DNA of 64,000 nt from Cinnamomum chago (Eukaryota; Streptophyta; Magnoliopsida; Laurales; Lauraceae), in contig CP142453.1 in the NCBI GenBank assembly GCA_038049695.1, forward strand, positions 123,975,001 through 124,039,000. Direction: 5' to 3'. Positions 22,655-34,400 of this stretch are shown one piece after another; the first letter of the stretch is position 1, and each line of letters opens with the position of its first letter. Both the position numbers and the translations under genes were made by a program. The notes below the pieces were generated by a model. That model made no database searches and had not been told where the DNA came from. It was given only the letters and a program-made list of their open reading frames with translations.

Positions 22655-22663
22655 TATTTATAG
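22655..22663 (-). promoter_or_regulatory. TATA box of the antisense unit
   Basis: The minus strand reads CTATAAATA about 140 bp upstream of the first splice donor of the antisense unit. The DNA just downstream, a run of tct/ctt triplets on the minus strand, is typical of a plant 5' leader. This suggests the antisense gene has its own promoter. Confidence 0.6.
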
Positions 22664-22944
22664 AAAAAGAAGCACCATCTTAAGGCGCCGTATCCGAAAT
22701 TCGAAAATGTCGCTTCAAAAGGCTGCATGCGCATCCTGCTTGACAGCATGGTGAACCAGATGGCGACACATGTCATCGACGGTCTGTCTCCCGCAATAAT
22801 TAGGGCATAGCGTTTATTACCTCTGGCAAGCGGAGGGTAAGTTGGAGGACCACGTGTCAACAGCTGACGTCAAGGCGAAAATCTCTGGCGGATTTTCGTG
22901 GTTATAGCTTCCAACCTCAAGGAATCCGGGATTCCAAGAAGTCA

Positions 22945-22960
22945 AAAGCTAGGGGGCAAT
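22945..22960 (+). other. Polypurine tract region of the Tat element
   Basis: The sequence aaaagctagggggcaat immediately precedes the 3' LTR, the position of the plus-strand primer; the G-rich core is interrupted by a few pyrimidines, as is usual in this lineage. Confidence 0.7.
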
Positions 22961-23807
22961 TGTGTGGGGCAATTCTTAAGACGCCAAAGTTATGCTAAGT
23001 CCAGCAATAATGCCAATCTCTTATACTCATTTTGGCTACATGCGTTTCGGCTCGGATGTTAATGCGCTAGCCGAGACCAACATTATCGCCTCAGTCAGCC
23101 CTGACCTAAGGTCGCCACGATCTCGGCCGTGTGCCTTGGCCTCAGTCGCGCATCTCAGCTGCAGCTGTATGATGACCTACCAACTGAGACAGGCACTGAC
23201 AGCCATGTCCCATTTTCGAACACGTGGCAGAATACAAGCACGCACTGATGGGACGGATACACCATCCCAACTGTCCAGAATCCTTATCAAATCCCTTGCA
23301 AAACGGCATCCAACGGCTACAGCCATATTAGGGCAGGGCCCAAGAAAGGATCCGATGGGACCTTTGCCGCCAATAAGTCAAGGCAAGATCAGGCCCAATG
23401 TGACTGACATTTAATGCAATATGGGCTGATCGGACCATCATTTAATGCAATGTAGGCTATGATGGATCCTCATTAATTACTTTGCGGGCTGATGAAACCT
23501 CAGTCAAATCATTAGGCCCATTATCAAGTATCTAGAGACTTTTCTCCTATAAAGAGAATACCAGTCCAGACCATGTATGCAGGCATACACCCTCACTAGC
23601 CGTTATTCTGCCTCTCTTCTTCTTCAACCTTAGTTCAGTCCCTACACTAACTTAGGCATCGGAGAGCCCTGCGCTGCCCACAGCTAGGGTCCTTTGACTG
23701 TTCTTTCTCTCCTTTTAGGTCCCTGAAGCGGCTAGCTTTCCACAGTCGCTTGGATAAGTCCTATAAGGCTCCCTCTAATCTTGTGAGTTACATTTTTTGC
23801 ACTTACA
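22961..23807 (+). repeat. 3' LTR of the Tat element
   Basis: It starts TGTGTGGGGC and ends GCACTTACA, with a TATA box at 23548-23554. It is collinear with the 5' LTR apart from a small indel near 23500. Confidence 0.93.
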
Positions 23808-23812
23808 GGGGC

Positions 23813-23857
23813 CATTATCAACCAGGGGGCCGAGAAGTGAGAAGATCCAAGTGTTGA
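23813..23857 (+). pseudogene. Candidate terminal exon split by the Tat element (3' half)
   Basis: Directly after the 3' target duplication the frame of the exon at 12781-12846 continues for 14 codons (HYQPGGREVRRSKC) to TGA at 23855-23857. With one copy of ggggc removed, the two halves form an uninterrupted 36-codon terminal exon. No family is recognised. Confidence 0.4.
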
Positions 23858-25280
23858 TTTGTTGTAGCCCAAAAAATTATGTATCATTCTAGCCATTCCT
23901 TTTTAAAGCCTGAAAATATAATGATGGAAAACTACAGTGATTCAATCTAACGTCTAATATCAGTCCACTGAGGTTATATCTATATGTAGAACAGTCTAAA
24001 ACTCACGTTGAAATCTTTTATTAGAGATGGAGCTGTTAAATAAGTGTAGTACTATTTTGGCCATTGACAAGTTATTGCCACAATGTCCTGTTTCAGTCAA
24101 GCTGCTAAAGCCACGAAAACTGTGATTTGTAATCATAGACACGATCTAATGCGTCTGCTCGAAAAGGATAATAGAAACCATAACTGGCACTGGAGAACAA
24201 TTGGGTTGAACATTGAAAAGAGGACCATTGTATTCATCATCCATAATGGCAGATGGTCAACTTGTGAATCAGTGGGCCTTTGAGCAGATGAGCAACTCCA
24301 TGAATATCAGATTTTTCAGATACGATTTTATCTGCTAATAGGCAGTTAGATGGAAAATTCATCAACAGTTGACGAGTCTGTATCATAGTTGGTGCTCATT
24401 GTTGCAACCACAATGACTGTGGGTTCTACGAATATTATCTTTCAAAAAGAGGGGAAAAAAAAAAAAACCACACTCACACACCCAAAATAGGTAAGAAGAA
24501 AGAAAATAAGATGTTTGACAGCATTTGCATGTCAATGTCGAGAAGTCTTTCCTATCAACCTGATGGATGAACTGGATCTTTGTGCCATACAATGAAGTGG
24601 TCTCTTCCTATAGTTTGTGTGCAGCGTAATTTGTTCATCAGTACATGGGGATTGTGCTTGTTTTGTTGACGAGTGTTTAAATTTGAATTATTTTCAATGC
24701 ATGAATTGCATTGCTTGGTTCTGGGTGACATTATTCTTTTTATTGGTTGCGGATTGATGTATGAGTTGGTTTGCTGATCAAAGTACTATTGGGTCTCCAT
24801 TTGTTGATGAAGTTTTTAATTACCAAAATGTAAAAGATGGTCGTAATATTACAATCACCAAACCTCTCCTGTTCCCTTATGTATTATCCATTACTGTACT
24901 ATTTCATCCAATAGATGTTCTCATGATTGTCATCCATGTTCTTGCTGCTTGTAAACTTATCAGCACTCAATACTTAGTTCATCCTATGTTGGATCGGCAT
25001 TTATTTATTTGGATTTTCTTCTACTTCAACATCTAGTTTCTATGATATGTCTTCTGTAATGTGAGACTAATGATTAGAAAATCAATGCCATCCCTCATCT
25101 ATGTTTTCCCTTCGTGGTTGATTTGTTCTTCTTTCCCTGGTACTGTTAAAGTTAGCTAATTAACTTCCTTCTAACAGTGTCAGAATGATATATTTTCCTC
25201 ATAACGTTTTTCTATTTCCCCACGTTGCAATCATCATTATTTTCTTTTCAGCAGGTTGTAAGCAGCATAAAGAGACTGTA
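23858..25280. other. Flank between the Tat insertion and the uL6m gene
   Basis: The left part could be the 3' untranslated region of the interrupted gene. Close to the right end, a pyrimidine-rich stretch and acceptor-like ttcttttcag at about 25242-25251 suggest that the uL6m mRNA has an intron in its 5' untranslated region. No other coding feature is convincing. Confidence 0.45.
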
Positions 25281-25589
25281 ATGGAAGCCAAATACTTTCG
25301 GTTTCTTAAAATTGTGGGAGTTGGGTTCAAGGCTAGAGCAGAAGCAGAAGGTCGCTTATTGTATCTGAAGCTGGGTTACAGTCATGAAGTCGAACTGACT
25401 GTCCCTCCGGCTGTTAGGGTGTTCTGTTTCAAACCCAATGTAGTTTGCTGCACTGGAATAGATAAGCAGAGGGTGACTCAGTTTGCTGCTGCAGTTCGTA
25501 GCTGTAAGCCCCCTGAAGTCTACAAAGGGAAAGGCATAATGTATATTGATGAAGTCGTAAAGAAAAAGCAAGGAAAGAAGTCCAAATAA
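25281..25589 (+). CDS. RPL6: Mitochondrial large-subunit ribosomal protein uL6
   Basis: A single-exon frame of 102 residues starts MEAKYFRFLKIVGVGFKARA and ends in the basic tail VVKKKQGKKSK. It matches the short nuclear-encoded mitochondrial L6 of plants, including the blocks LGYSHEVELTVPPAVRVF, VCCTGIDKQRVTQFAA and RSCKPPEVYKGKGIMY. The protein binds 23S-type rRNA near the factor-binding site of the mitoribosome. The family's length and both ends are preserved and no typical cleavable presequence is seen, as is usual for this protein. The longer upstream frame from 25185 crosses the likely acceptor site and is not used as the start. Confidence 0.93.
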   Translation: MEAKYFRFLKIVGVGFKARAEAEGRLLYLKLGYSHEVELTVPPAVRVFCFKPNVVCCTGIDKQRVTQFAAAVRSCKPPEVYKGKGIMYIDEVVKKKQGKKSK

Positions 25590-25969
25590 TAGATGAAAGG
25601 AAGCACAAGCAAGCCATTGAAGGAATTTATTGCAGGCTGCATTCAAGAGAGAAAAATGCCCCTGACATAGGCAAAGAATGCCTGGAGGAACAATGGTTAT
25701 TGTCTCATTTTTCAGGAAGTTTTGTGAAATTTGAGCATTATGGTTAAACTTCTTCAATCATTGAACTACTTTCGCTGAATAATTATTATTGAAATTGCAG
25801 GCCTTTGTTGAGAAGTTGATGGTAATACATTAGTAGGTTGGAACTTCCTTTTTGTTTTGAGTTCTAACTAGTGGGTGATAAAAAAAAAAAAAAGCAATCG
25901 AGCAGAAACATGAAAACAGTTAGTAATATTCGGGCCTTTAGCTCTCTTTATATATAACACAAACAGTCC
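25590..25969. other. 3' flank of uL6m
   Basis: Probable 3' untranslated region, with no separate gene visible. A 13-base A run is at 25880-25893. Confidence 0.5.
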
Positions 25970-25970
25970 T

Positions 25971-26082
25971 CTTTTTTTTTTTTCTTTTTTTTTAACTGAG
26001 GACTTGAGCCCAGGCATGATTTGCAGGTGACTGAGCTGAATTTGGGAATATGATGCCCAATTACTAGACTAGGCCTGTGTTA
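25971..26082 (-). mobile_element. tRNA-derived SINE-like element
   Basis: On the minus strand a box A-like CCTAGTCTAGTAATTGGG (about 26056-26073) is followed by a box B-like GGGCTCAAGTC (26001-26011) and a poly-A tract (complement of the T run at 25971-25993). This is the order of a SINE inserted in reverse. No target duplication was established. Confidence 0.45.
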
Positions 26083-26869
26083 CAGATAAGTGAACTGAAC
26101 CCCTTGATCAAGCAGGCTTCGGTTGGGACCTAGGCCTTTGACTGTTTCATCCAACCTAAATCCTTCAACAGGTTAAATGAGGTATAAACCATCGTCAAAC
26201 CAAATGAACCTATGGTTCAAACTGGTTTTGAGCAGTTTATTTTTCATTTATTATTTATTTTTTTTCATAATTTTGATGTCATCTAATCACCTCAGCGTTT
26301 AATGTTTATGCTCTTTTCTGTTTTTCTCTTGAGATACACAATCCAATGATGAGATGAGGTCAGATGTCAAATTGGGGCTGGTCCCATTTCACAGGGTAGT
26401 GCTTGTTGTTAAGGTCGGATTTGTGCCAAACTGGGCTTGGTACCGCTTTAAGACGTATCAAAGATGGAACCAAAATGGCCCCATGAAGCTGGAACTACAT
26501 GTCTGCATATAAACAGCATGCAGTCTGGTGTTGTGTGAGAATTGTAATGAAAACTAATCACTTGCGCCGAGATGAAATCCTAGTCTGAGTTTCATGTTTA
26601 CCATTGACCACAGTTGTGAAATAATTATGTTTTTAGATGATTCAAATTGTACCTTGTAACAGTTTTTTTTTTTTGGAGGATTGTGATTGTATTCAATAAA
26701 TATCTTTCAATTATAAGGCACTTCAGTTGGGTAAGTAAGCTAATTGGTTTCAAGAATTTACTATGTATGTAGCAGTTTTCCAATCATTAGAAATTTTAGT
26801 TGCTCTACCTGAGCCTCTTCATGGTAATTTTAACTGAACCTGAACAAAAGTACTGCAGGTGTGTGCCTA
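26083..26869. other. Intergenic DNA
   Basis: No gene, repeat with clear ends, or RNA gene is seen. Confidence 0.5.
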
Positions 26870-27456
26870 TTATTTCTTAATAGTTGAAAATATCAAACTC
26901 TTGTCGTATCATGGACAGGTAATTCCTCCCTTGAGACATATTCTACCATTCTATGACTTGAATTCACAGGAAGGCTAACGGTGACTTAGATGTTTATGCT
27001 GGGTGAAATAAATGTAGTAGGGAGAAATCATAGTAATTCTTTTGCAGAAAGTAATTTTACAGCCTTTCCATAAAAAAAATAACGAGGTAAACATGAAGTG
27101 AGATTTATGCATATCTTTCTGCTCCAAAACCCTTGACGCTTATATTAAGTTTCATATTAAATTTTCTTAGCTAATCATTCCTATCAAAATCTGACTTTGA
27201 TGCCATTTTAAGCTTTCGTCTTGGAACTGGTTTGGAGACACAGCAACATGCCCCAAACAGTTTCACTGTTTTATGCCAGTGCATCGTTTGTTCTCTTGTT
27301 TGGACTTTGTGGACCTCTTCATAATTGCAGCAAGTCTAGACTCTTCCAGTTCATACACTCAGTGGCAATTCTTTTGGGTGTGGTTGTGACTGAGCCACCA
27401 CTATTGAGAATCTTTGAACTTCGGCTTTAGCAGTTGAGGAACCGTACACGGCACCA

Positions 27457-27458
<2 letters not shown>

Positions 27459-27530
<72 letters not shown>
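27459..27530. repeat. (TC)n microsatellite, about 36 units
   Basis: An uninterrupted TC run. The homologous place in the second copy of the duplication (about 29850-29872) reads a few ct/ac dinucleotides only, so the run expanded after duplication or contracted in the other copy. Confidence 0.97.
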
Positions 27531-27532
<2 letters not shown>

Positions 27533-28293
27533 GGAAATGATAAATTTGAATGAAGACACCACTATAAAATTTGTATATTTACTAAGAAGACCAGAAGACT
27601 TGCAAACAAATCTCCCTCAAAATGAGGAAGAAGAAGAAGAAAAACTATACTGTTTAGAAGTAAAGAAAGGAGAAGAAAACAAAGTATCATCTTTAGTTCA
27701 AAGGGAGGGGGAGGAGAAGCCAAAGCCTTCATGAAACTGATCTTATTCTATTTACAAATAAGATAAAAAAAAATAACTGATATGTTTCTCCAATAAAAGA
27801 AAATTAAAATCTTTTAGTTGTGGACAACTGAAGGAATTATAATTGAGGTGACACCTCAATGATTAGTGAGTAATAATTCTGAACAAATTGAATTTAATAT
27901 GTGGAGCCCACTGATGAAATTATATTAGAGGTGGACTCAGTGATGGATTTATAAGGCTGGCTTCAAGACAAGAGGATAAGATTACTCAATCCTTAAAACA
28001 CCACATACAAACCATTAACCATGTTCCCTATTTTATAGATAACAGAAGAGATTAGAAGATAAACTCTTTAATAAAATAAATTAGTGAGATGTAGGCATGT
28101 GATCCCACTTTTTCAACAGCAAAGCAGGGAAAGACATTATTTGGAAAGAGGGTTTCCTATTCTCTTAATGAGTGGGGGACATTGACTAGTTTTTAGAAGA
28201 AAAAAAAAACTAATTAAAAAGAAAAAGAACAAGCCAACCTACAAAAGATAAACCAACCCTAACTATCAGTCCTCAAAGTCAACAATCCACTCA

Positions 28294-28612
28294 CATCATC
28301 CACACTAAGAACATCCCATTTTGGCTAATGAATGGGCTGCCTCATTACAAGATCTAGGAATATAATTAAAGTCAATCCTTTTCAAAACACCCAACATTAT
28401 CGAACGCATTCAAATTAGTCAAATTAATAAACTAGTTTTCACCACCATTAAGCGCATTAATTATTTCAAGAGCATCTGAAAGACTGTGAACTTTACAGTC
28501 AGGCATCTAGCTTTTGTCTTTTCTACCTCGAGAGTAATCGCTCTCGCTTTAGCTTCTTTGGAAGAGAGGAGCTTCGGTCCAAAACATTGGTTTTGAACAT
28601 CTTAAATATCTT
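28294..28612 (-). pseudogene. RNase H-like (RVT_3 type) relic, copy 1
   Basis: On the minus strand, pieces in shifting frames read LLSSKEAKARAITLEVEK, then SDALEIINALNGGEN, then SCNEAAHSLAKMGC. This order and the 'NEAAHSLAK' ending are typical of the RNase H-like domain found in plant LINE-type reverse transcriptases and related plant proteins. Stops and frameshifts make it non-functional. Its source element is not otherwise visible. Confidence 0.6.
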
Positions 28613-28912
28613 ATCTTGGTCTCATTGATGGAGCCACCGTAATGAGGGCTTACTTGTGAAATTCTAAGTACAAAAAATCACTGCTAATAAACATCTTAAT
28701 GGGCAATTAACATGTTACATGAACTTCAAAAGTTAATAGAAGACTAAAGTTGTAAATGGCCACTATCTTCCTGTGTAAAAGAGCTCTTGCGTTTCCTAAG
28801 CAAGTGGTGCGCCCATCTGATCCAGCTAACCATGCCCTCCCACGAAATCAGGGGCATCTGGAAGCTTAACCTTGCCCTGAAGCTCTCAAGTCTCAGGGTA
28901 CAATTGATTCAA

Positions 28913-29197
28913 TATAATGTTTAATTTGGGCCATAATGTTGCACCTGATGTCCTGGCCATGATGCAGGTGCGTTTGTAATGTTTAATGAATCTAATGTTT
29001 AAGATACTCATAGATTAAGATAAATTATTTTTGGTGTTCAGATCAATTTGAATTTTCTCTTTTACAATATTGAGGTCATTTTAGATGTGAGAGAGGCGCA
29101 AGGTTCCTTGTGGATGAGGAGGAAAATGAGTATTTTTTTTTTCCTGCAGAAGCCTCATTGATCTACTAGGTTTACAAGAAGTAAGAGAAATGGTTTT
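28913..29197. other. Spacer between the duplicated segments
   Basis: About 285 bp with no counterpart recognised; no gene seen. Confidence 0.6.
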
Positions 29198-31493
29198 ATT
29201 TCTTAGTAGTTGAAAGTAATCGACTCTTGTCAATTCATGGACAGGCAATTTCTTTAAAGCCTCTCAAATTTGAAGAGCCCTTGAGACATATTTGAAGGGG
29301 AAAGGTGACTGTGATGTTTATGCTGGGTGAAATAAATGTACTAATGTAGTATGGCAAAATCATAGTAAATCTGTTGCAGAAAGTGAATTTACAGCCTTTT
29401 CCACTCAAAGAATAACAAGGTAAAAATGAAGTGTGATCTATAACTTAGTAAATCTTTCTGCTCCAAAACACTTGACGCCTATAATAAGTTTTCCTAGCTA
29501 ATCATTCTCAATAAAATCTTGAGGCATTGGAAAAGGCAGTAAAATAACTTTTCAATACTCCTCATTCTAATGCGAAGTTATTTCTTAGCTATGATACCAT
29601 ATTAAACTTTTGTCTTATAACTGAGTTGGAGATACAGCCTGCAACATGCCCAAAACAGTTTCACTGTCTTATCCCAGTGCAGAGCGTGTTCTCTTGTTGT
29701 GACTTTCGACCTCTTCATATTAGCAGGAAGTCTAGACTCTCCCAGTTCATACACTCAAGTAGCAATTCTTTTTAGGTAAGGTTGTGGGCCACTACTATTG
29801 AGAATCTTTTAACTTTGCTTTAGCAGTTGAGGAACCGTACACGGCACTACACCTCTCACTCTCACACACATATCTACTGTCCCTAGTCAGAGGAATAAGA
29901 GAGATGGTTTTTTTTTTTTCAGGGAAATGATTGAATGAAGACACCACTATAAAATTTGTATATTTACTAAGAAGACCAGAAGACTTGCAAACAAATCCCC
30001 CTCAAAATGAGGAGGAAGAAGAAGAAAAAAATATACTATTTAGAAGGTAAAGAAAGGAGAAGAAAACAAAGTATCATCTCTAGTTCAAAGGGAGGAGGAG
30101 GAGAAGCCAAAGCCTTCATGAAACTGATCTCATTCTATTTACAAATAAGATAAAACAAAAATAACCAATATGTTTCTCCAATAAAAGAAAATTAAGATCT
30201 TTTAGTTGTGGACAACTGAAGGAATTATAATTGAGGTAGCCCCCTCAATGATCAGTGACTAATAATTCTGAACAAATTGAATTTAATATGTGGAGCCCAC
30301 TGATGAAATCATATTAGAGGAGGCCTCACTGATGGGTTTATAAGGCTGGCTTCAGGAGGATAAGATTACCCAATCCTTAAAACACCACATGCAAACAATG
30401 TTCCCTATTTTATAGATTACAGAAGAGATCAGAAGATAAACTCTTAAATAAAATAAATTAGTGAGATGTAGGCATGTGATCCCACTTTTTCAACAGCAAA
30501 GCAGGGGAAGTCATTATTTGGAAAGAGGGTTTCCTATTCTCTTAATGAGAGTGAGACATTGACTAGTTTTTAGCAAAAGAACAAGCCACAACCTACGAAG
30601 GATTAACCAACCCAACTGTCAGTCCTGAAAGTCAGCCACCCACTCAACATCATCCACACTAGAACATCCCATTTTAACTAATCAATGGGCTGCCTCATTA
30701 CAAGATCTAAGAATGGAATTAAAGCCAATCTTTCCAAAGCACCAAATATTAGCAAATGCATCCCAATTAATCGAATTAATAAACCAGTTCTCACCACCAT
30801 CAAGCGCATTAATAATTTCAAGAGCATCCCAAAGACTGAACTTTATAGTCAAGCTTCCGAGTTTCGCCTTTTCTACCTCAAGAGAGATCGCTCTCGCTTT
30901 ACCTTCTTTGGAAGAGAGGAGCTTCAGTCCAAAACATCGGTTTTGAGCATCTTAAATTCCTTATCTAGTCTCATGATTGATGAAACCACCGTAATAAGGT
31001 CTCACTTGTGTAACTCTTATTACATAAACGTCATAATAGGCAATTATTTTGAACGGCTTGAGTCCCTTATTTGAATCCTGCTCATGGATTGACGATGTGA
31101 ATCTCAATATTTAAGGAGAGACATAATATGGAGTATTAAATTAAGGCGATGCAACTTGTTAAAAAAAATCTTGATTCTAGAAGGACTACTTTTAAGTAAA
31201 AGTTATAAGTTGGAGAGATAGGTGTTAATATAGTTTTGTTGCTAAAAGAATATCCATGGGAAAAGGAGTCATATCTAACAATAATTTTGACAGTAACATG
31301 TTACATAAACTTCGAAAGTCAATAGATGACTAAAGCTGTAAATCAGTAAATGGCCACTATCTTCCTGTGTAAAATAACTCTTTCGCTTCCTAGCATGTTG
31401 ATCTAATCCTGCTAAGCATGGCCTCCAATGAAATCAGGGGCATCTGGAAGCTTAACATTGCCCTGAAGCTCTCGAGTCTCAAAATACAATTGA
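29198..31493. repeat. Segmental direct duplication, copy 2
   Basis: Counterpart of 26870-28912. The offset grows from about 2.33 kb to 2.58 kb along the segment, mainly through extra sequence at about 31010-31290 in this copy. Divergence is visible throughout, so the duplication is not recent. Confidence 0.88.
30648..30950 (-). pseudogene. RNase H-like relic, copy 2
   Basis: This copy keeps one nearly continuous frame on the minus strand: SSKEGKARAISLEVEKAK, WDALEIINALDGGENWF, then SCNEAAH followed by a stop where copy 1 has Ser. It supports the same RNase H-like identity as copy 1 and shows that each copy carries different inactivating changes. Confidence 0.6.
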
Positions 31494-34400
31494 TGTTTGG
31501 AGGGCAGAGGTATGCAGTTGGAACATATACTATTTGTCATAGCTTCTAATCCATCTTAACTCGAAAAAAATATATATAACAAAAAGAGATTCAAAGCCAA
31601 TTTGTTCACATGGAATTGATCAATTCTCTGAATTTCTAAGAAACATATCACTATCAAAGTACCTAAAACCAACCTATGCATTTGCTTAGAATACATAAGA
31701 ATTCAATACGTAGTATTTCATGCCTCAAGTGGTTACAAATGAAGGTCAAAGGCGAATAACTAAAAATGAGCATCAAATAACATTTTCTTTTATAGAAACA
31801 TAATAAAGGGAATATGTGAAACAAATGCCTAACTGTCACCCTACTAGTTCAGATCTTATGGAAGTCAACATCCATCTATGTCGCTAACTTAAATCCTTCA
31901 TCTCTCACCGCTTTAATATACTTAAAGATGAGCTCATTTAGCCATAAATTCTTATGTATTCTATTTAATTATAAAAGCTTGAAAGAAACAAAAGTGAAAA
32001 CCTACTAGTGACCGGCCATCAAATAATCTCCCTCTTAGCTAGGGCCCATTTATTTGTATAGAATTGAGTTCCTAGATATTCTTTAAAAATGTATTAATTC
32101 CTAAAAGTTGGCTAAAATTGGTGAAACAAAAGTGAAGATTCAAAATTTTTCTTGAAACAATCTCCCTCTAATAATAAATCAATTAAGGGGAGATGAAAAT
32201 GAATACGCTTGATGACCCTTGTAATTCAAATTCTAGTTAAGTCGAAGCCTCATCTAATCTCCGCATTGTGACCTTCACTCCTCATCTCTTCAATAGCCCT
32301 TTTACCATTAATTCCTATGTAATTGATATCATGCAAGCAAACAAATCCCTTACGAAAAGTTAATCAAAAGATATGAAAAATGAATATGTAGCCATTAGTA
32401 ATTCAAACTCTAGAAAAGTCAATTCTCATCAACATCTCCACCTTATATCCTTCACCCATTACTTATTTACTATTCCAAGATGGAACCTGGAGTTTACTAT
32501 AAATTCTTAAGAATTCAATTCGAGGCCAACAATGATTGTCATTGGAATAATTTCCTGCTTAGGAACTTGAAAAAGAAACTAAAGTTTTCTCCCATCTCAA
32601 GAAAGATTCACTTACCAGAAAGAGAAAAAAAAAAAAAAAAAAAAAAAAACAAAGGACACCGTCCATCCAAGCCCATCTGCTTATGATGCTAATCCCACTT
32701 AGGTGGGAAATGTCACCCTTAGCATTGGCCAGTTGAAGTTGAATTGACATGACATCATTGGTAGCCATTCCTCAATTTATGTCTGTTACTATTCCTTTCC
32801 ATGAAGTGAACATCCACCCACTCTGAAAAACACAAAAAGGTAGCTGACCCAACAAATCCCTACCTCCACAATTCAACAAGACGGCTATCTATACTCAACA
32901 ATGCAACATGACAAGTATGATGTTCCCATCCAGCAATTGCAATAGCTAAATGACGACTCCTACACTGATTTAAGAAAGAGAAGAAAAAAACAATCGTCCC
33001 ACAAAACTGAGAGCGATGGCATCCTAATCCAGTCCTCCTGCAGGGAAAATATCAAGTTAGCCAATTTGAGTGTGTGGGTCCCTTAGTTAATGGGGCCAAT
33101 TTGGGGAGTGGGTGGGTCACCCCATAGCAGTAGAAGCACTGGGACTGAATGTGGCCAAGGCCAACCACTTGAAAACTTTGCTTTATGTCTCGATAAGGAT
33201 TTACCACAGAAATGATATCATGGCTTAGGCAATAATAGATGGAGGTGGACCTCACCCAAAGCCTATTTTAATGGATACGTAGGGTTTGTTTAATGGCCAA
33301 AGCAGGTCCAATACGGCAAGTGAAGTGGACAATGCAAATAGGTTACAAGAACTCCTACAGTAGTAAAGTAGTAAATTAAGTTGTATGATGAGATCAGGAT
33401 GAGAGGAAAATGGCCTTTGTACTCCACAAAGGAAGGCGTGGAGATGAGTGAAATCCACATCCACCCACTTCACTTAAAATAGAGTTTTTTATTATTATTA
33501 TTATTATTAGATATGTTACTTCCTTTAATTTCCATTGATGATGCTGATGCCACCAACCAAGAAATGGTAAGATGAAGGATTACTTTATTGTTTCCTAGGG
33601 GAAAAATATATACAAAAGTCACTGCATGCTCACTAGCATTGAAAGGAGACGAAATTATTGGAGCCACTTGTCTGCATCCTATTGGAATATGGGCCCTCCC
33701 CACGTAGGGACGCACAACGCGACTAGCTAGTTTACATCAACATTGACCACTGATAAATGATCAGGCCAAACATTAGAATGATTCTCCCAATTGATGTTAC
33801 AAATACTGGTATTGTAAGAAAAATGAAAACAAAAATGTGTAAAATAAAAAAAAAATCGATCTTTATAGAAAATTAAAGTATTTTCTAATATATTGCTATA
33901 TTGGGATTTCAACTAATGCACTCTCAATCATGTATCATATTCTTAAATATGTATTTTACAATGTCTTGCATAGATGATAATTATTAACAATGACCTAAAA
34001 AGTCGTCCTCATCATCAGAGCCTCGCTCCAATTATATTGAAATCAGCTGTATAAAATATGATTCTACATTTCCAGCTATGTGAGTGACAATGGGCTAAAT
34101 AGTATTATTCTAGAAGTAGTTTCTATGGCTGGCTCTACGTTTAGAGCAAAAAGGAATGCGACACTAGTGGATACTAAATGCAGAAAATGGATGTCATAAA
34201 TGGGCCATCACTACTTCAACTTGAAAAACCTAGCTAGCTGGAAGTCAGACACTACGATTGCAAGTGTGGGGCCTACCCCTGCATCATCGCAGTATCCTTA
34301 TCCGTTGGTTGAGTTATCCTGCATACATTCATCATTCATGCATGAATGATTTATACATGACAATATATAAACTGGGCACTCACTGCTCTCTAGTCCAACT

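Larger units (their letters stand above)
12847..23807 (+). mobile_element. Tat-lineage Ty3/gypsy LTR retrotransposon, complete but decayed
   Basis: Two LTRs of about 850 bp (12847-13696 and 22961-23807), the 5-bp target duplication ggggc (12842-12846 and 23808-23812), a primer binding site, a polypurine tract and gag-pol in plus orientation define the element. Placement in the Tat lineage rests on a second, archaeal-type RNase H domain after the normal one, the absence of a chromodomain at the integrase C-terminus, and a long region between pol and the 3' LTR holding tandem repeats and an antisense gene. All coding regions carry stops and frameshifts, so the copy is dead. By eye the LTRs differ at roughly 50-55 of about 848 positions, mostly transitions. 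Confidence 0.95.
26870..28912. repeat. Segmental direct duplication, copy 1
   Basis: About 2.04 kb that recurs in the same orientation at 29198-31493. Matching landmarks include 'tgtttatgctgggtgaaataaatgta' (26991 and 29317), 'gaccagaagacttgcaaacaaat' (27588 and 29976), the RNase H-like relic, and 'aaatcaggggcatctggaagcttaac' near the end. This copy has a 72-bp (TC)n tract that is short and interrupted in copy 2. Confidence 0.88.

Noticed and set aside
25185..25280. N-terminal extension of uL6m from 25185
   Set aside because: It crosses a likely splice acceptor at about 25251 and lacks similarity to the family, whose N-terminus is MEAK.
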